64,000 nt of DNA from Streptomyces marispadix (GCF_022524345.1 NZ_JAKWJU010000002.1:2666001-2730000), one strand, 5' to 3'. Counted from the stretch's first letter, positions 24,930-33,190 are shown. Notes: generated from the letters alone by a model not told the origin. Made by a program: numbers and translations.

Positions 24930-25625
24930 TCAGCGGCGGGCCACGAAGACATGGGCAGCGATGTCCGAGTCCAGTTCGGCCGCCTCGCCGCTGCTGCCGA
25001 TCTGCACGCCGCCGGTCGCACCGGCGTTGACACTCACCACCGCGCCCGGCTGCACACCCGCGCGACGCAGCGTGTACATCAACTGCGAGTCCATCTGGAT
25101 CGGTTCGCCGATGCGGCGCACGACGACCGTCTTCGCGTCGCCGCCCGCCTTCAGATCGGTCAGGCTGACCATCCCGTCGTCGAGGAAGGACTCGGCCTCA
25201 GCCTGCTCGCCCAGCTCCTCCAGACCGGGAATCGGGTTCCCGTACGGCGACTCCGTGGGGTGGCGCAGGAGTTCGAGCACGCGGCGCTCCACCGCCTCGC
25301 TCATCACATGCTCCCAGCGGCACGCCTCCGCATGCACCTGCTCCCACTCCAGGCCGATCACGTCCACCAGCAGGCATTCGGCCAGCCTGTGCTTGCGCAT
25401 CACGCGCGTGGCGAGCCTGCGGCCCTCGTCGGTCAGCTCCAGATGACGGTCCCCTGCGACCTTCACCAGGCCGTCCCGCTCCATGCGTGCGACGGTCTGG
25501 CTCACCGTCGGCCCGCTCTGGTCGAGGCGTTCGGCGATACGGGCACGCATGGGGACGACGCCTTCCTCCTCCAGCTCCAGAATGGTGCGGAGATACATCT
25601 CCGTGGTGTCGATCAGTCCGGACAT
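24930..25625 (-). CDS. dmdR1: Iron-dependent repressor of the DtxR/IdeR family
   Basis: 231 residues, the length of DmdR1. The N-terminal winged HTH (MSGLIDTTEMYLRT, then QSGPTVSQTVARMERDGLV) is followed by the dimerisation domain and an SH3-like C-terminal domain (RRAGVQPGAVVSVNA). All metal ligands occur at the same numbers as in DtxR: M10, H79, E83, H98, C102, E105 and H106. With Fe2+ bound it represses siderophore and iron-uptake genes and controls antibiotic production in streptomycetes. The ATG at 25625 gives a start that aligns with other family members. It is divergent from the SIS-domain gene at 25826. Confidence 0.95.
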   Translation of the reverse strand: MSGLIDTTEMYLRTILELEEEGVVPMRARIAERLDQSGPTVSQTVARMERDGLVKVAGDRHLELTDEGRRLATRVMRKHRLAECLLVDVIGLEWEQVHAEACRWEHVMSEAVERRVLELLRHPTESPYGNPIPGLEELGEQAEAESFLDDGMVSLTDLKAGGDAKTVVVRRIGEPIQMDSQLMYTLRRAGVQPGAVVSVNAGATGGVQIGSSGEAAELDSDIAAHVFVARR

Positions 25626-25719
25626 GCGCGTGCCCCTCGTCAGTCGTGCCGGCCGTGGCCCTGCCTTCAATTCTGACGCATGGGACCGACAACCGTCCCT
25701 CCCTGTACTGATTGCGCCC

Positions 25720-25750
25720 TTGACAGCAGAGTGGTCCAGACCTCTAACGT
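25720..25750 (+). promoter_or_regulatory. Promoter with a DasR-type (dre) operator for the SIS-domain gene
   Basis: TTGACA at 25720-25725 is a perfect -35 box. The -10 box may be TAACGT at 25745-25750 (spacing 19). Between them lies AGTGGTCCAGACCTCT (25730-25745), one or two bases away from the dre consensus AGTGGTCTAGACCACT bound by the GlcNAc-responsive repressor DasR. A repressor bound there would block RNA polymerase. Confidence 0.7.
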
Positions 25751-25825
25751 GATCGCGGCCTGACGCCCGGTGACGACCCGGGCCCGCGCCCGGCCCATTC
25801 GACGAGACCCTGGGGGACCTGCGGC

Positions 25826-26578
25826 ATGAGCGACCAAACGCTGGCGAACGGCTTCTTCGACGCCGCGATCTCCCTGCTCCAGAAGGTCAGAGAGGCCGCA
25901 GGGAAGGACATCGCCGCCGCCGGAACGCTGCTCGCCCGCACCGTCGAGGAGGGCGGAAGGATCTTCGCATTCGGGGCCGGGCACTCCTCGCTGCCCGCCC
26001 AGGACGTCGTCTACCGGGCGGGCGGCCTCGCCGTGATGAATCTGCTGCCGGTGCCCGGCGCGGTCGGCGTGGACGTACGCCCCGCCACGCTCGGCAGCGC
26101 CCTCGAACGCGTCGACGGGCTCGCGTCCGCCGTGCTCGACACAGGACCCGCGCGCTCGGGCGACCTGCTGTTCGTCATCTCCCTCTCGGGCCGCAACGCG
26201 CTGCCGGTCGAGATGGCTTCGCACGCGCGGGGCCTCGGCATCAAGGTCGTCGGGGTGACCTCCGTCGCCTACGCGCACGAGACCACGTCGCGGCACTCCA
26301 GCGGAACCTTCCTCAAGGACCACTGCGACATCGTCCTCGACAGCGGAATCCCCGTGGGGGACGCGGAGTTGACGACGGACGGCGTGCCCGCGCCCTTCGC
26401 TCCCGCCTCGACGGTCGTCACCAGCGCGATCATGCAGGCAGTGGTCGCCTCAGCCGCGGGCGAACTCGTCGCCCGCGGCGTCGAACCGCCGCTGCTGCGC
26501 TCCGGGAACGTCGACGGCGGCCTCGCCTGGAACGACACCGTCATGGAGCGCTACGCGGACCGCATCTTCTACCGCTGA
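25826..26578 (+). CDS. SIS-domain sugar isomerase-like protein (UPF0309)
   Basis: 250 residues. A SIS domain reads IFAFGAGHSSLPAQDVVYRAGG and later LLFVISLSGRNALPVEMASHARGLGIKVVGVTS, the phosphosugar-binding fold of the GmhA/AgaS group. It matches the UPF0309 family. The likely substrate is a phosphorylated amino sugar, as its promoter carries a DasR-type operator and DasR responds to GlcN-6-P. The exact reaction is unknown. The start ATG at 25826 is 12 nt after GGGGGACC. The gene stands alone, 93 bp from the convergent PAS-GAF gene. Confidence 0.85.
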   Translation: MSDQTLANGFFDAAISLLQKVREAAGKDIAAAGTLLARTVEEGGRIFAFGAGHSSLPAQDVVYRAGGLAVMNLLPVPGAVGVDVRPATLGSALERVDGLASAVLDTGPARSGDLLFVISLSGRNALPVEMASHARGLGIKVVGVTSVAYAHETTSRHSSGTFLKDHCDIVLDSGIPVGDAELTTDGVPAPFAPASTVVTSAIMQAVVASAAGELVARGVEPPLLRSGNVDGGLAWNDTVMERYADRIFYR

Positions 26579-26671
26579 GCACGCACCGCTGCTGACAGGG
26601 CACCGCGTGAGCACGCAGGACGTGAGCACGCGTCGTCGAACGCCTGCCGCCGAGGCGCCCGCCGCCGCGTC

Positions 26672-28303
26672 CTACCGCTGACCGCCGCCCGTCTGCACGC
26701 CGCCCGTCGCCGCGGCGGCCTCGTCCGGCGCCTCGATCGCGCCCGCCATCTGCGCCATGTCCACGGCCGCGGCGATCCGTACGGCGATGTCCTCCGCGTA
26801 CGCGGCGTCCGCACGGTCGAAGGAGCGGCGGCTCGCGCCGCGGAGGAAGGTGACCACGCCGAGCGTGCGGCCACGGCTGCGCAGCACCGTGCACAGCCCG
26901 TGGACCGTGCCCTCCGGCCACTTGCGGGCGGCGGCCCATCCCTCGACCACGCTGCCCGCGCCGCCCGTGGCCGCGACACCGCCGACGCTGGCCCGTACCG
27001 AACCGCATCGCGCGTACGCCTGATGCGCGGGGTGCCCCGGCGGATAGCCGACGGGGATGCCGCCAGGGGCTCCTGGAACGCCCGGAATTCCGGGGCCCGC
27101 CCGTCCGGCGAGACCCTGCTGGAGCGACGGCGAAGGGCCGGGCCCCGCCGCCGGGGTGGCCGCGACCCGCACCAGGCGGGGGGTGGTGGCCGGCCCTTCG
27201 GCGTCGAGTCCGCGGCAGTCGTCGTCCCTGCCGTCGCCGCACTCCCCGCCGCTGTCGGGAAGGGGCGCGAGGTCGAGCAGAGCGTGGTCGGCGAAGCCCG
27301 CGAGGGCGAAGTCGAGATGGACCGTCGCCGCCTCCATGGGCTTCTCGCACTCGGCGGCGGCACGTGCCGCCCGGTGGAGCTGGCTGTCGCGGAAACGCAG
27401 CCGGTCGGTCTCCTGCTCCTGCCGCTTGGACTCCGTCACGTCCTGGAAGAGCCATGCGACGCCGAGCGGCACCGGCGCCTCCGCCAGCGGCGACGACAGC
27501 CGCAGGAAGCCGCTGCGCCAGCAGCGCCGTGCACCGCCGCTGTTCTCACCCACCGCCGACACCGCGCCCACGGCACCGCCCGCACCGGCGGCCGTCCCGT
27601 CCGTACGGCGTCCCGAGCGGAGCGTCACCCAGATCTCGGCGGGCGCGACGGGCGGACCGTCTGCCAGCACATGCTGAAGCGCGCCCTCGAGCTCCTCCAC
27701 GCCCTGGTCCACGAGTTCACCCAGCGGACGCCCGAGCATCGCGGCACGTGAGACACGGAAGGCGCTCGCCGCCGACACGTTCACCACGGCGGGACGCAGA
27801 TCGGCGTCGACGAGCACCACGCCCCACGTCGCGTCCTCGAAGAGGCATTCGCTCAGGGCGATGGAGCGTTCCAGGTCGATCTGCGCGTGCACCTCGCTGA
27901 AGGCGCAGTAGACGCCCATCGGGCTGCCGTCGGCCGCGGCCACCCCGGACGCCTGGGTACGTACGAGAAGGCGCCGCCCGTCCTTCGTCAGCAGCGCGAA
28001 CTCGTGCACCTGACGTCCCGGGGCGTGCATGGCGGCGAGGAGGCGCGCCTGCACCTGCTCGGCGTCGGCCTCGCGCAGCGCCCAGCCCGCCAGCCCCTGC
28101 CGTCCGACGGCCTCCTCCTGGGTCCAGCCCAGCAGCCGTTCCGCCTCGCGGTTCCAGTGGGTGACGACGCCGTCCGCGTCGAAGGCGCACAGCGCCGCGT
28201 CCATGCCGTCCAGCAGCGCCGCCAGCAGCAGTTCGTCGTCGGGCCCGTGCCTGTCGTCGCCGTCGGACGACGAAGCAGCGTGGGTCCTGGATCGAGCGGA
28301 CAC
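26672..28303 (-). CDS. PAS-PAS-GAF sensory protein without visible output domain
   Basis: 543 residues from a GTG at 28303 with GGGGG 7 nt upstream. The first PAS domain starts near LLDGMDAALCAFDADGVVTHWNREAERLLGW (around residue 28), and the second near FEDATWGVVLVDADLRPAVVNVSAASAFRV. A PAC-like segment with PLGVAWLFQDVTESKRQEQETDRL and a GAF domain in the last 200 residues (VHGLCTVLRSRGRTLGVVTFLRG) follow. Streptomycete relatives usually end in a SpoIIE phosphatase, which is missing here. It probably binds a partner or a small molecule. A low-complexity Gly/Pro stretch interrupts the GAF region. Confidence 0.78.
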   Translation of the reverse strand: MSARSRTHAASSSDGDDRHGPDDELLLAALLDGMDAALCAFDADGVVTHWNREAERLLGWTQEEAVGRQGLAGWALREADAEQVQARLLAAMHAPGRQVHEFALLTKDGRRLLVRTQASGVAAADGSPMGVYCAFSEVHAQIDLERSIALSECLFEDATWGVVLVDADLRPAVVNVSAASAFRVSRAAMLGRPLGELVDQGVEELEGALQHVLADGPPVAPAEIWVTLRSGRRTDGTAAGAGGAVGAVSAVGENSGGARRCWRSGFLRLSSPLAEAPVPLGVAWLFQDVTESKRQEQETDRLRFRDSQLHRAARAAAECEKPMEAATVHLDFALAGFADHALLDLAPLPDSGGECGDGRDDDCRGLDAEGPATTPRLVRVAATPAAGPGPSPSLQQGLAGRAGPGIPGVPGAPGGIPVGYPPGHPAHQAYARCGSVRASVGGVAATGGAGSVVEGWAAARKWPEGTVHGLCTVLRSRGRTLGVVTFLRGASRRSFDRADAAYAEDIAVRIAAAVDMAQMAGAIEAPDEAAAATGGVQTGGGQR

Positions 28304-28424
28304 CTGAGCACCCCCTGCTGAACGCGCCGGATTACAGCCGCTTGTATGCGCGTACGGATCATTCAACTCGAACGTGACGCAGGGCACACGGTGTTCGTGG
28401 AAATCGTTGCGCCCCCGAAATCGC

Positions 28425-28453
28425 TTGCGGGTGCCCTGGGCGCTGCCTAGCGT
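28425..28453 (+). promoter_or_regulatory. Promoter of the orphan 12-codon ORF
   Basis: TTGCGG (28425-28430) and TAGCGT (28448-28453) with a 17-bp spacer form a good vegetative (HrdB-like) promoter. A start site near 28460 would give a leader of about 27 nt. Confidence 0.6.
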
Positions 28454-28465
28454 TCTCGGTACACG

Positions 28466-28481
28466 AGAAAGGAGGTGATCC
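28466..28481 (+). promoter_or_regulatory. Ultra-long Shine-Dalgarno: 16-nt complement of the 16S rRNA 3' end
   Basis: AGAAAGGAGGTGATCC is the exact reverse complement of the last 16 nt of streptomycete 16S rRNA (GGATCACCTCCTTTCT). Normal ribosome binding sites match 4-8 nt. TTCTCG-GTACA-CGAGAA (28453-28469) can form a small hairpin that partly covers its 5' end. Confidence 0.85.
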
Positions 28482-28486
28482 GGTAA

Positions 28487-28525
28487 ATGAAGCTTTCCCG
28501 GACGCGTGAGGTGGCTGCGGCCTAG
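28487..28525 (+). CDS. Orphan 12-codon ORF (MKLSRTREVAAA)
   Basis: ATG at 28487 lies 11 nt after GGAGG; the TAG is at 28523-28525. The 12 residues carry no known motif. No gene follows on the plus strand for more than 1.4 kb, so it is not a leader peptide of a downstream gene. Its value may lie in the RNA itself: promoter, extreme ribosome binding site, tiny ORF and a strong structure at 28580-28650 make a self-contained unit of about 190 nt. Alternatives are a leader of an sRNA, an antisense regulator of the pdxH transcript end, or a remnant. Coding status is inferred from the start and ribosome binding site only. Confidence 0.5.
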   Translation: MKLSRTREVAAA

Positions 28526-28579
28526 CGCCGACGCCACAGTGTGACGCCGGTATCGCCGGCCAATCTCAATGCAGTCACC

Positions 28580-28650
28580 CGGCCCGCGGGCTCGTCGGAC
28601 TCGTCCGACCGGCGCCGTTCGCCCCGGCGAGCGGAGCAGCCCGCGGGCCG
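28580..28650. terminator. Nested inverted repeat after the orphan ORF
   Basis: Arms CGGCCCGCGGGCT (28580-28592) and its exact complement (28638-28650) enclose a further stem GTCGGAC-TC-GTCCGAC (28594-28609). It could end the plus-strand transcript from 28460 and also serve pdxH, which ends at 28746 on the minus strand. Confidence 0.65.
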
Positions 28651-28745
28651 TCTGCGTGCTTGAAGGCGCTGAAGGCCCTTGAAGACCCTTCGAGGTGTAC
28701 TCGGAGAGCCTTGAGGTGTGCTCGGAGGGTCCGCGGGCGCGGCCG

Positions 28746-29522
28746 TCAGGGGCAGAGCCGCTCGACGGTCCACTCCGGGGCGCCGCCGTCCGCTTCCCCG
28801 CGCCCCATCCCGTCGCCGGGCCGTGCCGTACGGACGTAGCGCAGCCGGTCGTGCAGCCGGTTCTCCCGGCCCTGCCAGAACTCCACCGAGTCCGCCCGTA
28901 CCCGGAAGCCGCCCCAGCCGGGCGGTGCCGGTACGTCCTCGCCCTCGGGATAGCGCTCCGCGAGACCGGCGTAGAGACGGTCGAGTTCGGCCCGCGAGGC
29001 CACCGTCGAGGACTGCTCGCTCGCCCACGCCCCGAGCTGCGAACCGTGCGGGCGCGTACGGAAGTACGCCACGGTCTCCTCCCGTGCGATCCGCTCGGCC
29101 CTGCCCGCGACGATGACCTGGCGGGCGATGGGGTGCCAGGGGAAGAGCAGCGACGCGTAAGGGTTGGCGTCCAGCTCGCGGCCCTTGCGGGAGCCGTAGT
29201 TGGTGAAGAAGACGAAGCCGCGCTCGTCGTACTGCTTCATCAGCACGGTGCGGGAGCTGGGCCGTCCGTCGGCGGCGGCCGTCGAGACGATCATCGCGTT
29301 CGGCTCGTGCAGCCCGCTCGCCGCGGCCTCGGCGAACCAGCGCGCGAACTGGGCGTACGGGTCGGGCGCCAGCTCCTGCTCGGACAGGCCCTGCGCGCGG
29401 TAGCGGGTACGCATCGCCGCCGGGTCGAGGACGGTGAGAGGCGCGGGAGCCGTGAGGGGTGCGAGCGGGGCGTTGCGGGCGGCTTCTTCGTCTGCGTCGG
29501 GCACGCGTTCATCTTGCAGCAT
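28746..29522 (-). CDS. pdxH: Pyridoxamine 5'-phosphate oxidase
   Basis: 258 residues from the ATG at 29522. The FMN-binding domain contains [60 protein letters not shown] and W-rich C-terminal parts ([30 protein letters not shown]), the RLH-DR end being the PNPOx signature. It makes pyridoxal 5'-phosphate from PMP or PNP with O2 and FMN in the cytoplasm. The first 35 residues before [10 protein letters not shown] are low-complexity; the true start may lie further in. It is divergent from citrate synthase, with a repeat-rich 428-bp gap between. Confidence 0.95.
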   Translation of the reverse strand: MLQDERVPDADEEAARNAPLAPLTAPAPLTVLDPAAMRTRYRAQGLSEQELAPDPYAQFARWFAEAAASGLHEPNAMIVSTAAADGRPSSRTVLMKQYDERGFVFFTNYGSRKGRELDANPYASLLFPWHPIARQVIVAGRAERIAREETVAYFRTRPHGSQLGAWASEQSSTVASRAELDRLYAGLAERYPEGEDVPAPPGWGGFRVRADSVEFWQGRENRLHDRLRYVRTARPGDGMGRGEADGGAPEWTVERLCP

Positions 29523-29950
29523 CGCCCGCCGCCGCGTCCGTGTGCCTGATCTCACCCCCGTATCCGGATGTCAGCGACCGCGCCGAAGCCGCAAAATCGT
29601 CAGCCGAGCCGACACGGCGGGCGGGCGAACCGGCCGCGGGCCGGTGCCGGTCCGGTCTCCGTCGCGCGGCGGCCTCGCGGGATGACGAAGCTCATCACGG
29701 GGCAGGCCCTGTGGTGGACGACGCGGACCGGGCGAGGACGCCACGGCAGCCGTGGTCGCGGCGGTCGCCACGGCCCGGTCGCGGTGGTCGCGTCGGTCGG
29801 TCGCGGTGGTCGGTCGCGGTGGTCGCCGGCCGCAACGGCCGCCGCCCGCAACGGCGATGGAGCCGCCGCGTCCCCGCCCGCCCGAACAGAAACCGGCCAC
29901 GCCCCACGAACGGCGTGCGCCGGCCCCACAACCTCATGAGGAGCCGCCTG
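29523..29950. other. Repeat-rich gap between pdxH and citrate synthase
   Basis: 428 bp. A run of imperfect TCGCGGTGGTCGG-like units occupies about 29757-29835. Frames give only Arg/Gly-rich sequence. Both divergent promoters should be inside. Confidence 0.5.
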
Positions 29951-31051
29951 ATGTCCGACTTCGTACCCGGACTCGAAGGAGTCGTCGCGTTCGAGACGGA
30001 GATCGCCGAACCCGACAAGGAGGGCGGCGCCCTGCGCTACCGCGGCGTGGACATCGAGGACCTCGTGGGCCACGTCTCGTTCGGCAACGTCTGGGGCCTG
30101 CTGGTCGACGGAAGCTTCAACCCGGGCCTCCCGCCCGCCGAGCCGTTCCCGATCCCCGTGCACTCCGGCGACGTCCGCGTCGACGTGCAGTCGGCGCTCG
30201 CGATGCTCGCCCCCGTTTGGGGACTGAAGCCGCTGCTCGACATAGACGAGCGGCAGGCGCGTGAGGACCTGGCGCGTGCCGCCGTCATGGCCCTGTCCTA
30301 CGTGGCTCAGTCGGCACGCGGTCCGGGCGTGCCGATGGTGCCGCAGCGGGAGATCGACAAGGCGGAGACCGTCGTCGAGCGGTTCATGCGCCGCTGGCGC
30401 GGCGAGCCCGACCCGAAGCACGTGGCCGCCGTCGACGCCTACTGGACGTCCGCCGCCGAGCACGGCATGAACGCCTCCACCTTCACCGCCCGCGTCATCG
30501 CCTCCACGGGGGCCGATGTCTCGGCGGCGCTCTCCGGCGCGGTCGGCGCGATGTCCGGCCCGCTGCACGGCGGCGCCCCCTCGCGGGTGCTCGGCATGAT
30601 CGAGGAGATCGAACGCACCGGGGACGCCACGGCGTTCGTGAAGCGCCAACTCGACCGCGGCGAGCGCCTGATGGGCTTCGGGCACCGCGTCTACCGGGCC
30701 GAGGACCCGAGGGCCCGCGTGCTGCGCCGTACGGCCAAGGAACTGGACGCGCCGCGCTACGAGGTCGCCGAGGCGCTGGAGCGCGCGGCGCTGGCGGAGC
30801 TGCACGAGCGCCGACCCGACCGGGTGCTGGCGACGAACGTGGAGTTCTGGGCGGCGATCGTGCTGGACTTCGCCGAGGTCCCCGCGAGCATGTTCACGTC
30901 GATGTTCACCTGCGCCCGTACGGCGGGCTGGGCCGCGCACATCCTGGAGCAGAAGCGCACGGGACGGCTGGTGCGGCCCTCGGCACGCTACGTCGGGCCG
31001 GGGCCGCGCGATCCGCGGGAGGTCGACGGGTACGGGGAGGCGCGGCACTGA
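29951..31051 (+). CDS. Citrate synthase-like protein (type II, second copy)
   Basis: 366 residues. It has the fold signatures of citrate synthase: LVVSFGNVWGLLVDGS-like N-terminal motif, GMNASTFTARVIASTGADVSAAL, a histidine-containing PLHGGAPSRVLGMIEEI (catalytic His), GFGHRVYRAEDPRARVLR (second His) and the C-terminal FAEVPASMFTSMFTCARTAGWAAHILEQ with the catalytic Asp replaced by Glu. It condenses acetyl-CoA with oxaloacetate or with another 2-oxoacid (2-methylcitrate synthase-type). ATG at 29951 has GAGGAG 8 nt upstream. The order pdxH-citrate synthase is conserved in streptomycetes as I recall it. Confidence 0.92.
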   Translation: MSDFVPGLEGVVAFETEIAEPDKEGGALRYRGVDIEDLVGHVSFGNVWGLLVDGSFNPGLPPAEPFPIPVHSGDVRVDVQSALAMLAPVWGLKPLLDIDERQAREDLARAAVMALSYVAQSARGPGVPMVPQREIDKAETVVERFMRRWRGEPDPKHVAAVDAYWTSAAEHGMNASTFTARVIASTGADVSAALSGAVGAMSGPLHGGAPSRVLGMIEEIERTGDATAFVKRQLDRGERLMGFGHRVYRAEDPRARVLRRTAKELDAPRYEVAEALERAALAELHERRPDRVLATNVEFWAAIVLDFAEVPASMFTSMFTCARTAGWAAHILEQKRTGRLVRPSARYVGPGPRDPREVDGYGEARH

Positions 31052-31082
31052 GGTGCGGTGAACCATTGAGAGCGAGGCGCTG

Positions 31083-31148
31083 AGGGGCGTCAACGCCCCT
31101 GCCGGGGCGGGCAGTTCAGCGTAAGGGCGGGCTCCCACGGGGGCCCGC
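31083..31148. terminator. Two hairpins after citrate synthase
   Basis: AGGGGCG-TCAA-CGCCCCT at 31083-31100 is a perfect 7-bp stem with a tetraloop. A second stem, GCGGGCTCCC / GGGGGCCCGC (31127-31148), has two mismatches and a short loop. They separate citrate synthase from the MerR remnant. Confidence 0.75.
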
Positions 31149-31430
31149 TCAGTGCTTCTGCCCGGCCCCGCCTGCGTGTTCGGTCGCATAGCCGTGCAGC
31201 AGGGCCGCCCCTTCCAGCATGGCGAGCGCCGCCCGGCCCAGCTCCTCCTGCCGCTGCGCGACAGCCGCGCGCAGCGCGTCCGTACTGCCCGTGCGCCGCA
31301 GCCCCTCCAGTACGTCGACGGTCCGCGGCAGCGGGTAGCGGCTGCGCCGCAGCATGCTCACGAGCCGGGCGTCCCGGAACTCCTGCGCGCCGTAACGGCG
31401 GTGCCCGGTACGGGGCGGGCCGTGGTGGGC
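31149..31430 (-). pseudogene. MerR/TioE-like regulator, 3' part only
   Basis: About 90 residues match the C-terminal two thirds of a MerR-family regulator: TGHRRYGAQEFRDARLVSML, then a coiled helical stretch ending LEGAALLHGY. The N-terminal recognition helix and start are missing; upstream sequence switches, within about 15 bp, into the UvrA-like remnant on the opposite strand. TioE-type MerR regulators often sit next to UvrA-like (TioU-type) genes. It is not expected to be functional. Confidence 0.75.
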
Positions 31431-31439
31431 GAGGGCCCG

Positions 31440-31623
31440 GCTACGACATCGCGGACGTACTGGAGATGACCGTCGAGGAGGCGCTGAGCGTCTTCGCGGA
31501 CGTCCCCAAGGCGGCGGCGAGGCTACGGCGGCTGGACGAAGTCGCCCTCGGCTGCCTGAAGTTGGGGCAGCCCGCGACGAACGCTCTCGGGCGGCGAGGG
31601 CGTGGTGCGAAGCGTGGGGTGAG
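31440..31623 (+). pseudogene. UvrA-like ATPase remnant
   Basis: The plus strand encodes YDIADVLEMTVEEALSVF, then FADVPKAAARLRRLDEVALG, then LKLGQPAT, all characteristic of the UvrA second ATPase domain just before its ABC signature. A frameshift follows immediately after GQPAT: in the +1 frame the DNA gives TLSGGE, the expected signature motif, and then a stop within nine codons. Everything before YDIADVLEM and after LSGGE is missing. A UvrA-like protein is about 750-950 residues; only about 60 remain. The fragment starts where the MerR fragment of the opposite strand ends. Confidence 0.85.
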
Positions 31624-31633
31624 TCAAGCCTGC

Positions 31634-33190
31634 TCACCCCGCCAACGTGCGCTCCTCTTCCTCGCCCCGCTTGTCCGGGTCGGCCAGGAACCGCCGTTCC
31701 AGGGCGAGGCGTTCCTCTTCGCTGGGGTCGTCGGCGAGGGAGTCGACCAGTGCCGTGCGCTCCGCGTCGTCCTCCGGCCTCGCCAGTCCGATGCCTGCGT
31801 ACAGCACCAGCGACGTCAGCACGGGGAAGCCGACCGTGGCGGCCTCCGAGGCGTCGCCCACGCCCCAGTACAGATACGCCCAAACCGCGAGTCCGCCCGC
31901 CCACGAGACGATCGCCGCGAGCGCCCCCGTCCGCTTGAACCACGGCAGCAGCCCCAGCATCAGCGGAATCGAGATCGGCCCCATGGTGGCCGCCACGATG
32001 CTCACGACCACCGTCATGATGAAGCCGTCCGGGTCGCTGAAGAGGGCCAGCGCCATGCTCGCCGTGACGAAGGCGACCGTGGTGACGCGTGCGAAGAGCA
32101 ACTGTCCGCGCTGCGTCAACTGCCGTACCCGAGGCACCAGTACGGGCGCGAGATCGCGGGTGATGACGGCCGTGATGACGTTGGAGTCGGACGCGACCAT
32201 CGCCATGGTGTGCGAGAAGAAGCCCGCGAGCAGCAGCCCGATGAAGCCCGTGGGCATCAGCTCCTGTGCGAGACGTATGTAGGAGTCCTCGGCGTTGTCC
32301 AGGCCGGGCACGATGAGCGGCGCCGCGATCATCGGCACGAAGAGGATGAACGGCCAGACCAGCCACAACGCGGCCGACAGCAGGGCCGACTTGCGGGCTC
32401 GGGAGCCGTTGGGCGCGGACATGTAGCGCTGCGCCAGGTTCCACATGCCGCCGTTGTACTCGAAGGTCTTCACCAGAAGGAACGCCATGATCAGCCCGAG
32501 CGTGACGTCGCCCGCGACGGGGTCGCCGTGCCCTTCCGGCAGGTCGCCCCACATCGTCCACAGGGAGGAGACGCCGCCGAGGTGCCCCATCACGGCGAAG
32601 AGCATCGCGAATCCGGCCACCGCCTGGATGACGAACTGCCCGAAGTCGGTGAGGACGTCGGCCCACAGCCCGCCGAAGGTGACGTAGAACATCGTGCACA
32701 CGCCGGTGACCCCGATGCCCCACACCAGCGGGATGTCCGCGAAGCCCTGCAACAGCACCGCTATCGCCACCCACTTGGCCGCGATGTCGACGACCTTCAA
32801 GGCGGCGCCGCTGTAGGCGAGGACCTGCTGCGTCGGCAGTCCGTAGCGGACGGCGAGATACGCCAGGGGCGAGTTGACGCCGTGCTTGGCGCGCAGCCGG
32901 TTCCAGCGCGCGGCGAAGAGGAACGCGCCGACGCCGATGCCGAGTCCGATGGTCAGCGGCCACCAGAAGTAGACGGTGACGCCGTAGTCGTAGGCGACGG
33001 CGGCGAAGGTGACGAACATGATCGCGCTGTAGCCCGACATGTGGTGGGAGATGCCGGAGAGCCACCAGGGGACGCGGCCACGTGCCGTGAAGAAGTCGGC
33101 GACGTTCTCGACGCGGGTCCTGGACCACACGCCGATGGCCAGCATCACGAAGAAGTACGCACCGACCACGGTCCAGTCCAGTACGGACAT
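31634..33190 (-). CDS. Sodium:solute symporter (SSS family)
   Basis: 518 residues with about 13 transmembrane helices. It begins MSVLDWTVVGAYFFVMLAIG. The segment GGLWADVLTDFGQFVIQ and NGGMWNLAQRYMSA fit the SSS/SGLT core with its Na+ site. Relatives in this sub-group carry sugars. The C-terminus has a charged tail (DDPSEEERLALERRFLAD). The ATG at 33190 has GAGGAG 6 nt upstream. Two AT-rich palindromes lie 109-147 bp upstream of the start. It follows the UvrA remnant closely (10 bp). Confidence 0.9.
   Translation of the reverse strand: MSVLDWTVVGAYFFVMLAIGVWSRTRVENVADFFTARGRVPWWLSGISHHMSGYSAIMFVTFAAVAYDYGVTVYFWWPLTIGLGIGVGAFLFAARWNRLRAKHGVNSPLAYLAVRYGLPTQQVLAYSGAALKVVDIAAKWVAIAVLLQGFADIPLVWGIGVTGVCTMFYVTFGGLWADVLTDFGQFVIQAVAGFAMLFAVMGHLGGVSSLWTMWGDLPEGHGDPVAGDVTLGLIMAFLLVKTFEYNGGMWNLAQRYMSAPNGSRARKSALLSAALWLVWPFILFVPMIAAPLIVPGLDNAEDSYIRLAQELMPTGFIGLLLAGFFSHTMAMVASDSNVITAVITRDLAPVLVPRVRQLTQRGQLLFARVTTVAFVTASMALALFSDPDGFIMTVVVSIVAATMGPISIPLMLGLLPWFKRTGALAAIVSWAGGLAVWAYLYWGVGDASEAATVGFPVLTSLVLYAGIGLARPEDDAERTALVDSLADDPSEEERLALERRFLADPDKRGEEEERTLAG

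Larger units (their letters stand above)
24840..25676 (+). other. Antisense reading frame across all of dmdR1 (Adm-like)
   Basis: A 278-codon open frame runs opposite dmdR1 over its whole length. In S. coelicolor an antisense gene named adm, opposite dmdR1, has been described from experiment. Here the frame is rich in His, Arg, Leu and Ala and starts inside the DPSRI repeats. High G+C alone produces long antisense frames, so its presence is only suggestive. It is not called as a CDS. Confidence 0.3.

Noticed and set aside
31441..31620. Functional UvrA-like repair or resistance gene
   Set aside because: Only about 60 residues remain, with a frameshift and early stop; kept as a pseudogene.
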